Shown one piece after another: positions 9,002 to 17,493 of a stretch of DNA of 32,516 bases. The translations under genes and the position numbers were made by a program. How positions within the stretch are numbered: position 1 is the first letter of the stretch; every line of letters starts with the position of its first letter. Source of the DNA: Sediminibacterium sp. (GTDB lineage Bacteria; Bacteroidota; Bacteroidia; Chitinophagales; Chitinophagaceae); the NCBI GenBank assembly GCA_017983845.1, contig JAGOAO010000019.1:1-32516 (forward strand), in the 5' to 3' direction. A model generated the notes under the pieces. It was not told where the DNA came from, made no database searches, and saw nothing but the letters and a program-made list of their open reading frames with translations.

Positions 9002-9009
9002 CAAAGTTA
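9002..9009 (-). promoter_or_regulatory. -7 promoter box of rlmB, placed for a leaderless transcript
   Basis: The minus strand reads TAACTTTG, an exact TAnnTTTG match, and only four bases (AATC) separate it from the ATG at 8997. Transcription would start at the start codon itself. The box sits directly after the T-rich end of the metK terminator. Confidence 0.55.
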
Positions 9010-9013
9010 TGGA

Positions 9014-9055
9014 TAAAAATAAAAATCCCGTCCCAATTTGTGTCGAGACGGGATT
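9014..9055 (-). terminator. Rho-independent terminator of metK
   Basis: A perfect 9-bp stem (AATCCCGTC at 9024-9032 pairing with GACGGGATT at 9047-9055) has a 14-nt loop. On the minus strand it is followed by a T-rich tract (TTTTTATTTTTA). It lies 17 bp beyond the metK stop and immediately before the rlmB promoter. Confidence 0.88.
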
Positions 9056-9072
9056 CCTATTCAATGATTGAT

Positions 9073-10326
9073 TTATTTTAAACCAAAGGCTTTTTTAACC
9101 TTGGTCACATAATCTAATTTCTCCCAAGTAAACAATTCCACTTTCATGGTTTTTGACTTACCATCTGGAGTAGTAAATGTTTTAGTCACTGTCTCATTCT
9201 TACGACCCATATGGCCATAAGCAGCAGTCTCACTATACATTGGTGTTCTTAATTTTAATCTTTGCTCGATAAAGTAAGGGCGCATATCAAAAATACCTTC
9301 TACCAATTTACCTATTTGACCATCTGTCATTTTTACTTTTGCAGTGCCATAGGTATTGACGTTGATTGAAGTTGGCTTAGCCACACCAATCGCATAAGAT
9401 ACTTGAACCAACACTTCAGAAGCTACACCAGCAGCGACTAAGTTCTTCGCAATATGACGAGTTGCATAAGCTGCAGAACGGTCTACCTTACTTGGATCTT
9501 TCCCAGAAAAAGCACCACCACCGTGTGCACCTTTACCACCATAAGTATCAACAATAATCTTACGACCAGTTAAACCAGTGTCACCATGTGGTCCACCAAT
9601 TACAAACTTACCTGTTGGGTTAATATGGTACTTGATGTCCTTATTAAACAATTTCGCGTATTTCTTATACTTTGATTTTACTCTTGGAATTAAAATTTCA
9701 ATGATGTCTTTTTTGATCTTCTCCAACATCTTGCCTTCTTTGTCAAAATCATCGTGCTGTGTAGAAACTACAATCGCATCAATTCTTACTGGCTCGTTTT
9801 TGTCGTTGTATTCTAAAGTCACTTGAGATTTTGCATCAGGACGTAAATATTTGATCGCTTTGTTCTCTCTTCTTAAAGCAGCCAATTCAATTAAGATTTT
9901 GTGCGCTAAGTCCAAAGCCAATGGCATTAAGTCTTCTGTCTCGTTACTTGCATAACCAAACATCATACCTTGGTCTCCAGCACCTTGCTCTTCTTTTTTC
10001 TTTCTATCTACCCCTTGGTTGATGTCTGCAGATTGTTCGTGAATAGCAGATAAAATACCACAGCTATTTGCTTCAAACATGTATTCACTCTTAGTGTATC
10101 CAATTTTACGAATCACACCACGTGCAATTTCTTGAACATCTAAATACGCTTTAGACTTTACTTCACCAGCCAATACCACTTGACCAGTCGTTACTAAAGT
10201 TTCACAAGCTACTTTTGACTGAGGGTCAAAGGCTAAAAAATTATCGATTAATGCGTCAGAAATCTGATCCGCAACTTTGTCTGGATGTCCTTCAGAAACA
10301 CTCTCAGAAGTAAATAAATAAGGCAT
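9073..10326 (-). CDS. metK: S-adenosylmethionine synthetase
   Basis: MetK makes S-adenosylmethionine from methionine and ATP in the cytosol, usually as a tetramer. The 417-residue protein carries the N-terminal ATP/methionine motif [16 protein letters not shown] (13-28), the signature [12 protein letters not shown] (115-126), the region [13 protein letters not shown] (244-256) and the glycine-rich phosphate-binding loop [19 protein letters not shown] (269-287). It is about 30 residues longer than the E. coli enzyme; the extra residues are lysine-rich stretches around 200-235, and I see no missing block. It has its own -7 box in the 54-bp gap after the DUF4270 gene and its own terminator. That gap is too short for a known SAM riboswitch, and none is seen. 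Confidence 0.98.
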   Translation of the reverse strand: MPYLFTSESVSEGHPDKVADQISDALIDNFLAFDPQSKVACETLVTTGQVVLAGEVKSKAYLDVQEIARGVIRKIGYTKSEYMFEANSCGILSAIHEQSADINQGVDRKKKEEQGAGDQGMMFGYASNETEDLMPLALDLAHKILIELAALRRENKAIKYLRPDAKSQVTLEYNDKNEPVRIDAIVVSTQHDDFDKEGKMLEKIKKDIIEILIPRVKSKYKKYAKLFNKDIKYHINPTGKFVIGGPHGDTGLTGRKIIVDTYGGKGAHGGGAFSGKDPSKVDRSAAYATRHIAKNLVAAGVASEVLVQVSYAIGVAKPTSINVNTYGTAKVKMTDGQIGKLVEGIFDMRPYFIEQRLKLRTPMYSETAAYGHMGRKNETVTKTFTTPDGKSKTMKVELFTWEKLDYVTKVKKAFGLK

Positions 10327-10356
10327 ATTCTTTTATTTAGATGTGGTTGTAAAATG

Positions 10357-10364
10357 CAAATATA
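10357..10364 (-). promoter_or_regulatory. -7 promoter box of metK
   Basis: The minus strand reads TATATTTG, an exact TAnnTTTG match, about 30 nt before the metK ATG. It lies in the short gap after the DUF4270 stop codon, so metK probably has its own transcript in addition to any read-through. Confidence 0.5.
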
Positions 10365-10380
10365 TAAATAATCCTAATGA

Positions 10381-11856
10381 TTATAAGTTGGTATAATAAA
10401 TACGTAAACGCATTCTGAATTTAGAATGTGATCCTCCTCCCAATCTTACACGTCCATTTGCAGCTTGGTTACCCAAAACAGTAGACAAGTATTCGGTTGA
10501 GTGGATTTTATTATAAGGATATGGTTGTACGAATTTAATAGAATCGTTCACTGGCGCATACAATCTAAAATCAAACAATGAATCTGTTCTAGCAATTAAG
10601 CCTTGCACATACCTGCTTACATTAAAATTATAAGTAGCAACATTGCTATAACCATGAAGTGATTTAGTGATTTTTTGTCCGCCAAACTGTGCCAATAATT
10701 GAGGATTGGTTGCACCTTGATAATCATTTGGAACCGATCTTAATTCTTTGGTAGCTGTATCATAGACCCCTAAGAATAAATAATTAGGCGCAGTCATAAA
10801 TGCATCAGTCGTTGCTAACCGTGCATCATCTGGAACCTGCTCTGCAATTAATTCAGCTCTATGGATGATTTTATTTTTGAAGGTCTTCAAACCAGGTACT
10901 TTAATTTTCACCATCGTTCCCGGGCTTGTTTGCACATAGACCAATGAATCTTTAGCAAATCCATTTAAGTGACTTGCAATTTCAGAAGCAGCCCTGTTTC
11001 TTTGAATAAAATTAGCGTTCTGAGCTGTATAATAATTGAACCTGAAATAACTTACTAAAGTATCCCTTGTAACACTACCCGTTGCACTAGTAGAATAGTA
11101 TAAGGCCAATTTAGTATTTGAATCCAATAAGGATAATCTTATTAAAGCATTGTGGTTATCGGCTGCATTGGTACTTAATGCAAAACCTGGAAAAGCTGTT
11201 CTAAATGTCGTATCGTTTCTGTAAGCCCCATTTGAATCATAGGTTTTCAATAACTCATAGGCTACTGAATTGTTTAATTTTAATCGAATCTGACTTGCGG
11301 CATTTTCAAAACGATCATTCAATGAATCCTTTGCATGCACAAAATCAAGTAAGTATGAATTTCCTATAGAAGTTCCTTTTCTGATACCGTATGCTTCTGG
11401 ATAATTACTTGCATAGTACTTGCCTACTTCTAATGGAGTAGCAGGGTCTATTTTGTTGACATAAATTCTAACAGGCTTTGTAGAGTCTCCATAAAAACCT
11501 TTGTAACTTAATACCAATACAGCAGAATCTACTACGATACTGTCTTTTGTTCCTATGATATAGAATGGGTAAAAGCTAGGTTTTAATTGCAAAAACAAAG
11601 AAGCACTAGTTGAACCAAAAATAGGATCATTGGTTAGATTGCCCAACATATGCTCATCTGTAGGATAAATTCTTAAAGAATCTGGCATTACTACCGTTTC
11701 TGTTTCAACATCTATAATGGTGTCTTTGGTACCAATCGCATCTTGAGACAAGAAGTCTAAACCAAGTTCAGATGTACCTATTCTAGTACAAGAAAAAAGT
11801 AAAATAGATGCTATAGTAATATATGTGACCCTTCTTAATATGTTTATTAATGCCAT
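10381..11856 (-). CDS. DUF4270 family lipoprotein
   Basis: The 491-residue protein has a lipoprotein signal peptide with lipobox LFSC (Cys23), after which the mature part would be lipid-anchored in the outer or inner membrane. The N-terminal part (TRIGTSELGLDFL...) and the later LGNLTNDPIFGSTSASLFLQLKPS match what I know of the Bacteroidota DUF4270 family. The rest is beta-rich, with many Asp and Asn turns and a C-terminus ending RMRLRIYYTNL. No enzymatic motif is apparent and the function is unknown. Its start lies 11 nt after the glycogen-synthase-like gene, so the two are almost certainly co-transcribed, a pairing I associate with Bacteroidota genomes. Confidence 0.85.
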   Translation of the reverse strand: MALINILRRVTYITIASILLFSCTRIGTSELGLDFLSQDAIGTKDTIIDVETETVVMPDSLRIYPTDEHMLGNLTNDPIFGSTSASLFLQLKPSFYPFYIIGTKDSIVVDSAVLVLSYKGFYGDSTKPVRIYVNKIDPATPLEVGKYYASNYPEAYGIRKGTSIGNSYLLDFVHAKDSLNDRFENAASQIRLKLNNSVAYELLKTYDSNGAYRNDTTFRTAFPGFALSTNAADNHNALIRLSLLDSNTKLALYYSTSATGSVTRDTLVSYFRFNYYTAQNANFIQRNRAASEIASHLNGFAKDSLVYVQTSPGTMVKIKVPGLKTFKNKIIHRAELIAEQVPDDARLATTDAFMTAPNYLFLGVYDTATKELRSVPNDYQGATNPQLLAQFGGQKITKSLHGYSNVATYNFNVSRYVQGLIARTDSLFDFRLYAPVNDSIKFVQPYPYNKIHSTEYLSTVLGNQAANGRVRLGGGSHSKFRMRLRIYYTNL

Positions 11857-11867
11857 GTATTATTGCT

Positions 11868-12686
11868 TTACTTGCCTGCAAGTTCGTTGTATAAATCTAA
11901 ATACTCTGTTAAATCAGAATCCCATCCATTAAAAGGCACTACTTTCTTCCCTTTTACCGATGCAAATTCTGAAACTAATTTTTTGTCAATAACATCCGAT
12001 CCAAAAGTGATAGCATCTGCATAAGTAGCACCACCACGAAACATCGCCGAATTGGACAATTCTTTGAATGATTCTAAATCTTTCTCTTTGATATTGGCAT
12101 TAACCAAGGCTTTCGTCATAAAATCCTTTGGAAACTGCTCTTCAAATGTATTTTGACCAATCGTAAACACCACTTTGGCGTTAGAGAAAACAGGTTCTTT
12201 CTTAAATGCAGTTTTGATATATGCCGGTATTAAACCAGTCATCCAGCCACTACAATGAATGATATCTGGAGGCCAGCCAAACTTCTTAACGGTTTCTAAT
12301 GCCCCGCGGCAAAAGAAAATGGTTCTCATGGCATTGTCGTCATACCAAGTTTCATTTTCATCATGAAAGATATGCTTACGCTTAAAAAAATCTTCATTTT
12401 CTAGAAAATACACTTGTAATCTGGCATTAGGTAAAGATGCTACCTTAATTTGTAAAGGATAATCATCACAATCAACTTGTACATTGATACCAGACAATCT
12501 AACTACCTCATGTAAACGGTGTCTTCTTTCATTGATCATACCAAACCTTGGCATAATGCAACGCACTTCTAATCCACTGTCATTGCTTTTTATTGCGAGT
12601 TTATTGATCACTTCCGAAAACTCTGTCATCTCTAAATAAGGCGACATTTCTGTGGCGATATATAAGATTCGTTTTTTTTCTGACAT
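11868..12686 (-). CDS. Half-length glycogen/starch-synthase-like protein (GT5 N-terminal domain only)
   Basis: The 272-residue protein resembles only the N-terminal Rossmann domain of GT5 glycogen synthases: ILYIATEMSPY (7-17), VRCIMPRFGMI (41-51), DIIHCSGWMTGLIPAY (141-156) and VVFTIGQNTFEEQFP in the middle. The C-terminal nucleotide-sugar domain is absent; the protein ends cleanly at ELAGK. The canonical KTGGL ADP-glucose motif is replaced by LEMTEF (18-23), and the HDWH catalytic-loop motif reads CSGWM (145-149). It is therefore probably not an active glycogen synthase by itself. It may be a regulatory or scaffolding derivative, or may need a partner. It is co-transcribed with the DUF4270 lipoprotein. 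Confidence 0.85.
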   Translation of the reverse strand: MSEKKRILYIATEMSPYLEMTEFSEVINKLAIKSNDSGLEVRCIMPRFGMINERRHRLHEVVRLSGINVQVDCDDYPLQIKVASLPNARLQVYFLENEDFFKRKHIFHDENETWYDDNAMRTIFFCRGALETVKKFGWPPDIIHCSGWMTGLIPAYIKTAFKKEPVFSNAKVVFTIGQNTFEEQFPKDFMTKALVNANIKEKDLESFKELSNSAMFRGGATYADAITFGSDVIDKKLVSEFASVKGKKVVPFNGWDSDLTEYLDLYNELAGK

Positions 12687-12724
12687 TCCTTTTAAAGTTT
12701 AACTAAGTACCCTCTTCGAGTTGG

Positions 12725-12732
12725 CGAAGGTA
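12725..12732 (-). promoter_or_regulatory. Possible -7 box of the glycogen-synthase-like gene
   Basis: The minus strand reads TACCTTCG, one mismatch (TTCG for TTTG) from the Bacteroidota -7 consensus, about 38 nt before the ATG. The same TTCG variant occurs before sucC. Confidence 0.4.
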
Positions 12733-12841
12733 CGACTTTTAAAGGACTTTAGAAAACCCTAAATAAGGCAATAAATAAGACTTTAGTCACGTATTTTATA
12801 GACAATTGATTGTAAATTGCGGGCAACTGAAACCTTAAAAA

Positions 12842-13825
12842 ATGGGAAAGTTGCTTAAATTTGGGTTCTTTTTTCTATTAGGTATCGCCTTGATATGGTG
12901 GAGTTTACACCAAATTCCGGCCGAAGAATGGACAAAATTCACCCTTGCCTTAAAGCATTCCAAACTCTGGATTGTCTTCCCTGTCTTTATCATATTAGGA
13001 CTATCCCATTTTCTGCGCGCTTTAAGATGGCGCTTGATTATGGAACCATTAGGCTATAAGCCAAGCATTGGGAATACCTACTTAGCTGTACTCATAGGCT
13101 ACTTAGCCAATCTGGCCATTCCACGACTTGGCGAAGTCCTTAAATGTACCTTGCTAGCTAAATATGAGAAAGTGCCTGCCGAAAAAATTGTAGGCACCAT
13201 TGTTGCCGAAAGGGCATTTGATGTAATAAGTCTTGGCCTTGTATTTTTAATGGCACTTGGTTTACAATTCAATGTGATTGAAGCTGGATGGAATCAACTA
13301 AAAAACCAAACTGCAGCACCGGTAGCAAATTCGAACAATAGCAATTTAACGTTATATCTACTTGTTGGTGTATTGGTACTGCTAGTTACCTTGTTTTTTG
13401 TATTCAGAAAACGCATTCCTAAAATAATCCTTTCCATAAAACAAATAATTAGTGGTATTTGGGAGGGCGTGATTAGCGCGACTAAACTAAAACAACACAA
13501 CTTATTTTTCCTTTATTCTTTTGGCATCTGGTTTTTGTACTTGTTAGCCACTTATGTTGGCCTTCATGCAACTGCAGGTACCGAAAGTAGTTTTGCGACA
13601 GCCATAAGCTGTTTGGCCTATGCGAGTATTGGGATGATTCTTACCCCAGGAGGCATTGGTGCATATGCTTATTTCATGGCCAAAGTGTTAGAACTCAACG
13701 GGGTAGATTATACACTAGGATTGGCAAACGGTACCTTGCAATGGTTCTCTCAATTTTTAATTGTATTGGTCTTGGGAGGGATTAGTTTAATTTTGTTACC
13801 TATTATCAATAAACAAGTAAAGTAA
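12842..13825 (+). CDS. Polytopic membrane protein of the LPG-synthase TM / UPF0104 family
   Basis: The 327-residue integral membrane protein has about eight predicted helices. It carries the family core ALRWRLIMEPLG (58-69), YLANLAIPRLGEVLKCTLLAK (77-97, where the conserved pattern is N-x-x-x-P-R-x-G-E) and VAERAFDVISL (121-131). The C-terminal part contains a glycine-rich motif TPGGIGAYAYFM. Relatives are the transmembrane flippase part of MprF and the YbhN-type proteins, thought to move or handle lipids in the inner membrane; the substrate here is unknown. It is the first gene of a five-gene operon, with rfaE2 starting one base after its stop. That neighbour makes an envelope-glycolipid role plausible but unproven. 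Confidence 0.88.
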   Translation: MGKLLKFGFFFLLGIALIWWSLHQIPAEEWTKFTLALKHSKLWIVFPVFIILGLSHFLRALRWRLIMEPLGYKPSIGNTYLAVLIGYLANLAIPRLGEVLKCTLLAKYEKVPAEKIVGTIVAERAFDVISLGLVFLMALGLQFNVIEAGWNQLKNQTAAPVANSNNSNLTLYLLVGVLVLLVTLFFVFRKRIPKIILSIKQIISGIWEGVISATKLKQHNLFFLYSFGIWFLYLLATYVGLHATAGTESSFATAISCLAYASIGMILTPGGIGAYAYFMAKVLELNGVDYTLGLANGTLQWFSQFLIVLVLGGISLILLPIINKQVK

Positions 13826-13826
13826 G

Positions 13827-14315
13827 ATGCGCGCAATTGAGCAAATAGCACAAAAAATCATGACCATTGAACAAGCAAAAGCATTCATGCAGGCTTGTAA
13901 AATCACGGGTAAAACTGTCGCATTTACCAATGGTTGTTTTGATATATTACACCCAGGTCATTTATTTTCATTGGCACAAACTGCAAAAGAAGCCGACTAT
14001 TTATTAGTAGGTTTAAATAGTGACGCCAGTGTAAAAAGATTAAAAGGGCCTGAACGTCCAATCAATACAACGGAGAGCAGGGCTACTGTATTGGCCAATT
14101 TGGTTTTGGTGGATGCGGTGGTGGTATTTGAAGAAGACACTCCTTTAGATTTAATCAAGACCATCCTCCCAGATGTACTTGTCAAAGGAGGTGACTATAC
14201 TATTGATACCATAGTAGGTGCACAAGAAGTGATCGCAAATGGAGGAAAAGTGATTATCAACCCTATTGTGGAAGGATTTTCCACAACCAATATTATTGAA
14301 AAAATAAAAAAATAA
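13827..14315 (+). CDS. rfaE2: D-glycero-beta-D-manno-heptose 1-phosphate adenylyltransferase (stand-alone RfaE2 domain)
   Basis: This enzyme attaches AMP from ATP to heptose-1-phosphate to give ADP-heptose, the precursor of LPS-core heptose. The 162-residue cytidylyltransferase-fold protein has FTNGCFDILHPGH (33-45), including the nucleotide-binding HPGH at 42-45, then GLNSDASVKRLKGPERP and the C-terminal FSTTNIIEKIKK (151-162, an ISTTxII-type motif). It corresponds to the C-terminal half of E. coli HldE; the kinase half (RfaE1) is not in this window. It lies 1 nt after the membrane protein gene and 2 nt before the aldehyde dehydrogenase, in the same operon. A related cytidylyltransferase such as TagD is less likely given the GPERPIN block. 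Confidence 0.9.
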   Translation: MRAIEQIAQKIMTIEQAKAFMQACKITGKTVAFTNGCFDILHPGHLFSLAQTAKEADYLLVGLNSDASVKRLKGPERPINTTESRATVLANLVLVDAVVVFEEDTPLDLIKTILPDVLVKGGDYTIDTIVGAQEVIANGGKVIINPIVEGFSTTNIIEKIKK

Positions 14316-14317
14316 AC

Positions 14318-15841
14318 ATGCAATTTTTACAACAATTACAGATTCAAAAAGAAAACGAAGGCACATCAACTGGTGCTCAATGGGTTAAAAGTAAAGGAGA
14401 ATTGATCTTGTCTTTTTCTCCTGTAGACAATCAGTTAATTGGCGCAGTAGGAACGACAGACAAAGCGGCATATGAACAAGTGATTGAAACGGCACAAGCA
14501 GCATATTTGACTTGGCGTAATTGGCCAGCACCTAAAAGAGGTGAAGTAGTTAGACAATTGGGTGAAGCATTGAGAAAAGACAAAGATGCATTGGGTCAAT
14601 TGGTAAGTTATGAAATGGGTAAAAGTTTGCAAGAAGGTTTAGGAGAAGTGCAAGAGATGATTGACATCTGCGATTTTGCAGTGGGCTTGTCAAGACAACT
14701 ATATGGCTTAACCATGCATAGTGAAAGACCATCACATAGAATGTATGAACAATGGCACCCAATGGGTATTGTAGGTATTATTTCGGCATTCAACTTCCCA
14801 GTAGCTGTATGGAGCTGGAACGCTGCATTGGCATGGGTTTGTGGTAATGTGACCGTTTGGAAACCAAGCGAGAAAACGCCATTATGTGGTAACGCCATTC
14901 AAAAAATTGTAGAAAAAGTATTTGCAGACAATGATGTGCCAGAAGGTGTAAACAACTTAATTCAAGGAGGACGTGCAGTGGGAGAATGGATGAGCAAAGA
15001 CACAAGAATTCCATTGGTTTCTGCAACAGGATCTACTCGTATGGGTAAAGAATTGAACAAAGAAGTGGCAGGACGTTTAGGTAAAACCATTTTAGAATTA
15101 GGTGGTAACAATGCCATCATCATCACCGAAAATGCCGACCTAGACATGTCATTGATTGGTGCTGTGTTTGGCGCTGTGGGTACCGCAGGGCAAAGATGTA
15201 CCAGTACAAGAAGGTTGATTATTCATGAAAAAATCTATGACCAATTTGTAGAAAAATTAGTGAAAGCATATCAGCAAATTAAAATCGGCAATCCATTAGA
15301 CAGTAATAATCACATGGGCCCATTGATTGATACCGCTGCAGTAAAAATGTACTTAGATTCTATCGAAGCTTGCAAAAAAGAAGGCGGTAAATTCATAGTT
15401 GAAGGTGGCGTATTGGAAGGCGCAGGATATGAAAGTGGTTGTTATGTAAAACCATGTATCGCCGAAGCTCAACCTCAATATCAAATTGTACAACATGAAA
15501 CATTTGCACCTATCTTATACTTGTTGAAATACAAAACGATCGAAGAAGCGATTGCAATACAAAACGAAGTACCTCAAGGATTGTCCTCTGCAATCATGAC
15601 TTTAAATATGAGAGAATCAGAATTGTTCTTATCTGCTAAAGGAAGTGACTGTGGTATTGCCAACGTAAATATCGGCACAAGCGGTGCAGAAATTGGTGGT
15701 GCATTCGGCGGTGAAAAAGAAACTGGTGGTGGTAGAGAAAGTGGGTCTGATGCATGGAAAGCTTATATGCGCAGACAAACCAATACCATTAACTGGAGCA
15801 CACAATTGCCATTAGCCCAAGGTATTAAATTCGACTTTTAA
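14318..15841 (+). CDS. ALDH7-type aldehyde dehydrogenase (alpha-aminoadipate semialdehyde dehydrogenase-like)
   Basis: Members of this subfamily oxidise aldehydes such as L-2-aminoadipate-6-semialdehyde with NAD(P)+ in lysine catabolism or osmoprotection. The 507-residue protein has the complete ALDH core: SAFNFPVAVWSWN (156-168, with oxyanion Asn159), the cofactor site WKPSEKTP (181-188), the loop SATGSTRMGK (235-244), the general base Glu260 in LELGGNNAI, and the catalytic Cys294 in GTAGQRCTSTRRL. The C-terminal FGGEKETGGGRESGSDAWK is characteristic of the ALDH7/antiquitin group. It sits between rfaE2 (2 nt gap) and a subtilisin-family gene (8 nt gap). Why an amino-acid aldehyde enzyme sits in this operon is unclear. 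The subfamily call is good; the substrate is inferred. Confidence 0.93.
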   Translation: MQFLQQLQIQKENEGTSTGAQWVKSKGELILSFSPVDNQLIGAVGTTDKAAYEQVIETAQAAYLTWRNWPAPKRGEVVRQLGEALRKDKDALGQLVSYEMGKSLQEGLGEVQEMIDICDFAVGLSRQLYGLTMHSERPSHRMYEQWHPMGIVGIISAFNFPVAVWSWNAALAWVCGNVTVWKPSEKTPLCGNAIQKIVEKVFADNDVPEGVNNLIQGGRAVGEWMSKDTRIPLVSATGSTRMGKELNKEVAGRLGKTILELGGNNAIIITENADLDMSLIGAVFGAVGTAGQRCTSTRRLIIHEKIYDQFVEKLVKAYQQIKIGNPLDSNNHMGPLIDTAAVKMYLDSIEACKKEGGKFIVEGGVLEGAGYESGCYVKPCIAEAQPQYQIVQHETFAPILYLLKYKTIEEAIAIQNEVPQGLSSAIMTLNMRESELFLSAKGSDCGIANVNIGTSGAEIGGAFGGEKETGGGRESGSDAWKAYMRRQTNTINWSTQLPLAQGIKFDF

Positions 15842-15849
15842 TCCATACT

Positions 15850-17484
15850 ATGATTAGATATGGTATAACGCTATTACTACTATCCTGTTCCCTAATCACT
15901 TGGGGACAGGATAGTCAATTTTGGCATTGGAAAGATCTAGAAAAAGATGGGGTTCATGGTGTGAGTCTGTATAAAGCACATCAAGTATTGACAGATTTAA
16001 AACTACAACCTACCCCTATTGTCATTGCTATTTTAGATGGAGGGATTGATACGAGTCATCAACAAATTCGACCATTCCTTTGGAACAATCCAAAAGAAAT
16101 TCCAGGCAATCAAAAAGACGATGACAGGAATGGTTATATAGATGATGTACATGGCTGGAACTTTCTAGGAAATGCTTTAGGAGTGAATATAGATAAAGCT
16201 GCTGCAGAAAAAACAAGAATCTACCATCAATATAAAACCGAATTCAAGCAAGACAAATTAGACAGTGCTTTATGGGATCAAAAAAAGAAACAAACATTTA
16301 AAATTTGGCAACAAGCTGCTGCCGAAATCATATTCACAGAAGAAGATGCAGACAATTTAGCCTTTATTAAAATGGCAAAAAATGCGTTTGTCAAAATGGG
16401 CAATATCCTAATCAAAGAATTGGAGGATAGCAATTTTACAGGAGAAAAATTAGAGCCCTACCAACCCATTGGGAAAATTGCTGCAGACACTAAAATTTCT
16501 TATCTAAGAACTTTACTTGCACTTGGAATTGATAAAACAAATGGTTATCAAAATATCCTAGAAGACTTAACCGAATATATTTCTGGAAAAGAGCAATCCG
16601 CTATCTCTATGGATATTGCCCCTGAAGACTTAAGAAAAAATATCATTCAAGATAGGTACAATGATTTTAAAGACCAGTTTTACGGGAATAACAATATCAT
16701 GGGCCCCAATGCCAAACATGGGACACATGTAGCAGGATTGGCAGCAGGTATTACGGAAACCAATAGCACTAAAACAAGCTTCAATAGTCCCATTAAAATC
16801 ATGGGGGTTAGAGTGGTTCCAGATGGCGACGAATATGACAAAGACATTGCTCTAGGGATTCGATATGCAGTGAACAATGGTGCTAAAATTATCAACATGA
16901 GTTTTGGGAAATCCTTTTCACCAGAACAAGCTTGGGTGGATAGTGCCATTCGCTATGCAGCTTCAAAGGATGTATTAATTGTTCATTCTGCAGGCAACGA
17001 ATCCTATGATTTAAATATCAAGTCTGTTTACCCTAGTCCCTACTCTTCTGCTTTTAAAGACAAAGCAGAAAATATGATTACTGTTGGTGCAAGTAGTGAA
17101 CCAAGCATTGGTAATAGCTTAATAACCGATTTCAGTAATTATGGAAATCAAGTAGTAGATCTTTTAAGCCCAGGAGAAAAAATATATTCTACGGTACCCA
17201 ATCAAAACTTTGGCTATCTAAATGGAACAAGTATGTCCGCACCTGTATTAAGCCATATTGCAGGATTGATTCGTGCTTATTTTCCAAAACTAACCGCAAA
17301 AGAGGTGAAAGCAATATTGATGCAAAGCTGTTGGAAGCCAAAAGATGAAAATACATTATTTCCAATTCCACAAAAAGAACAATCAAAAAAATTAACTGAG
17401 CTAAGCATTGAAGGTGGCATCATCAACGCTGCTTTAAGCATTCAGAATGCAGCCAATTATAATTCAAGAAAAAATAAAAAATAA
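15850..17484 (+). CDS. Exported subtilisin-family (S8) serine protease with a large insertion
   Basis: The 544-residue protein has a signal peptide (about 1-20, ending TWGQ). The catalytic triad is seen as Asp63 (AILDGGID), His290 (HGTHVAGLAAG) and Ser461 (NGTSMSAP), with the oxyanion Asn383 in HSAGNES. The Asp-to-His distance is about 227 residues, against about 30 in subtilisin, so roughly 190 residues are inserted (about 100-280). The insert is mostly helical, charged and lacks cysteines. There is no obvious N-terminal pro-domain and no recognisable type IX sorting domain, so a periplasmic location is more likely than a surface one. It is the fourth gene of the operon. The protease assignment is firm; the substrate is unknown. 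Confidence 0.93.
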   Translation: MIRYGITLLLLSCSLITWGQDSQFWHWKDLEKDGVHGVSLYKAHQVLTDLKLQPTPIVIAILDGGIDTSHQQIRPFLWNNPKEIPGNQKDDDRNGYIDDVHGWNFLGNALGVNIDKAAAEKTRIYHQYKTEFKQDKLDSALWDQKKKQTFKIWQQAAAEIIFTEEDADNLAFIKMAKNAFVKMGNILIKELEDSNFTGEKLEPYQPIGKIAADTKISYLRTLLALGIDKTNGYQNILEDLTEYISGKEQSAISMDIAPEDLRKNIIQDRYNDFKDQFYGNNNIMGPNAKHGTHVAGLAAGITETNSTKTSFNSPIKIMGVRVVPDGDEYDKDIALGIRYAVNNGAKIINMSFGKSFSPEQAWVDSAIRYAASKDVLIVHSAGNESYDLNIKSVYPSPYSSAFKDKAENMITVGASSEPSIGNSLITDFSNYGNQVVDLLSPGEKIYSTVPNQNFGYLNGTSMSAPVLSHIAGLIRAYFPKLTAKEVKAILMQSCWKPKDENTLFPIPQKEQSKKLTELSIEGGIINAALSIQNAANYNSRKNKK

Positions 17485-17493
17485 AACCCAAAA

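Noticed and set aside
10327..10380. Possible SAM riboswitch before metK
   Set aside because: The gap to the preceding gene is 54 bp and the predicted leader is under 30 nt, with no conserved riboswitch core visible.
11868..12686. Glycogen-synthase-like gene as a truncated pseudogene
   Set aside because: There is no remnant of the second domain downstream, the next gene starts 11 nt later, and half-length versions are, from memory, usual in Bacteroidota. It is treated as an intact short gene.
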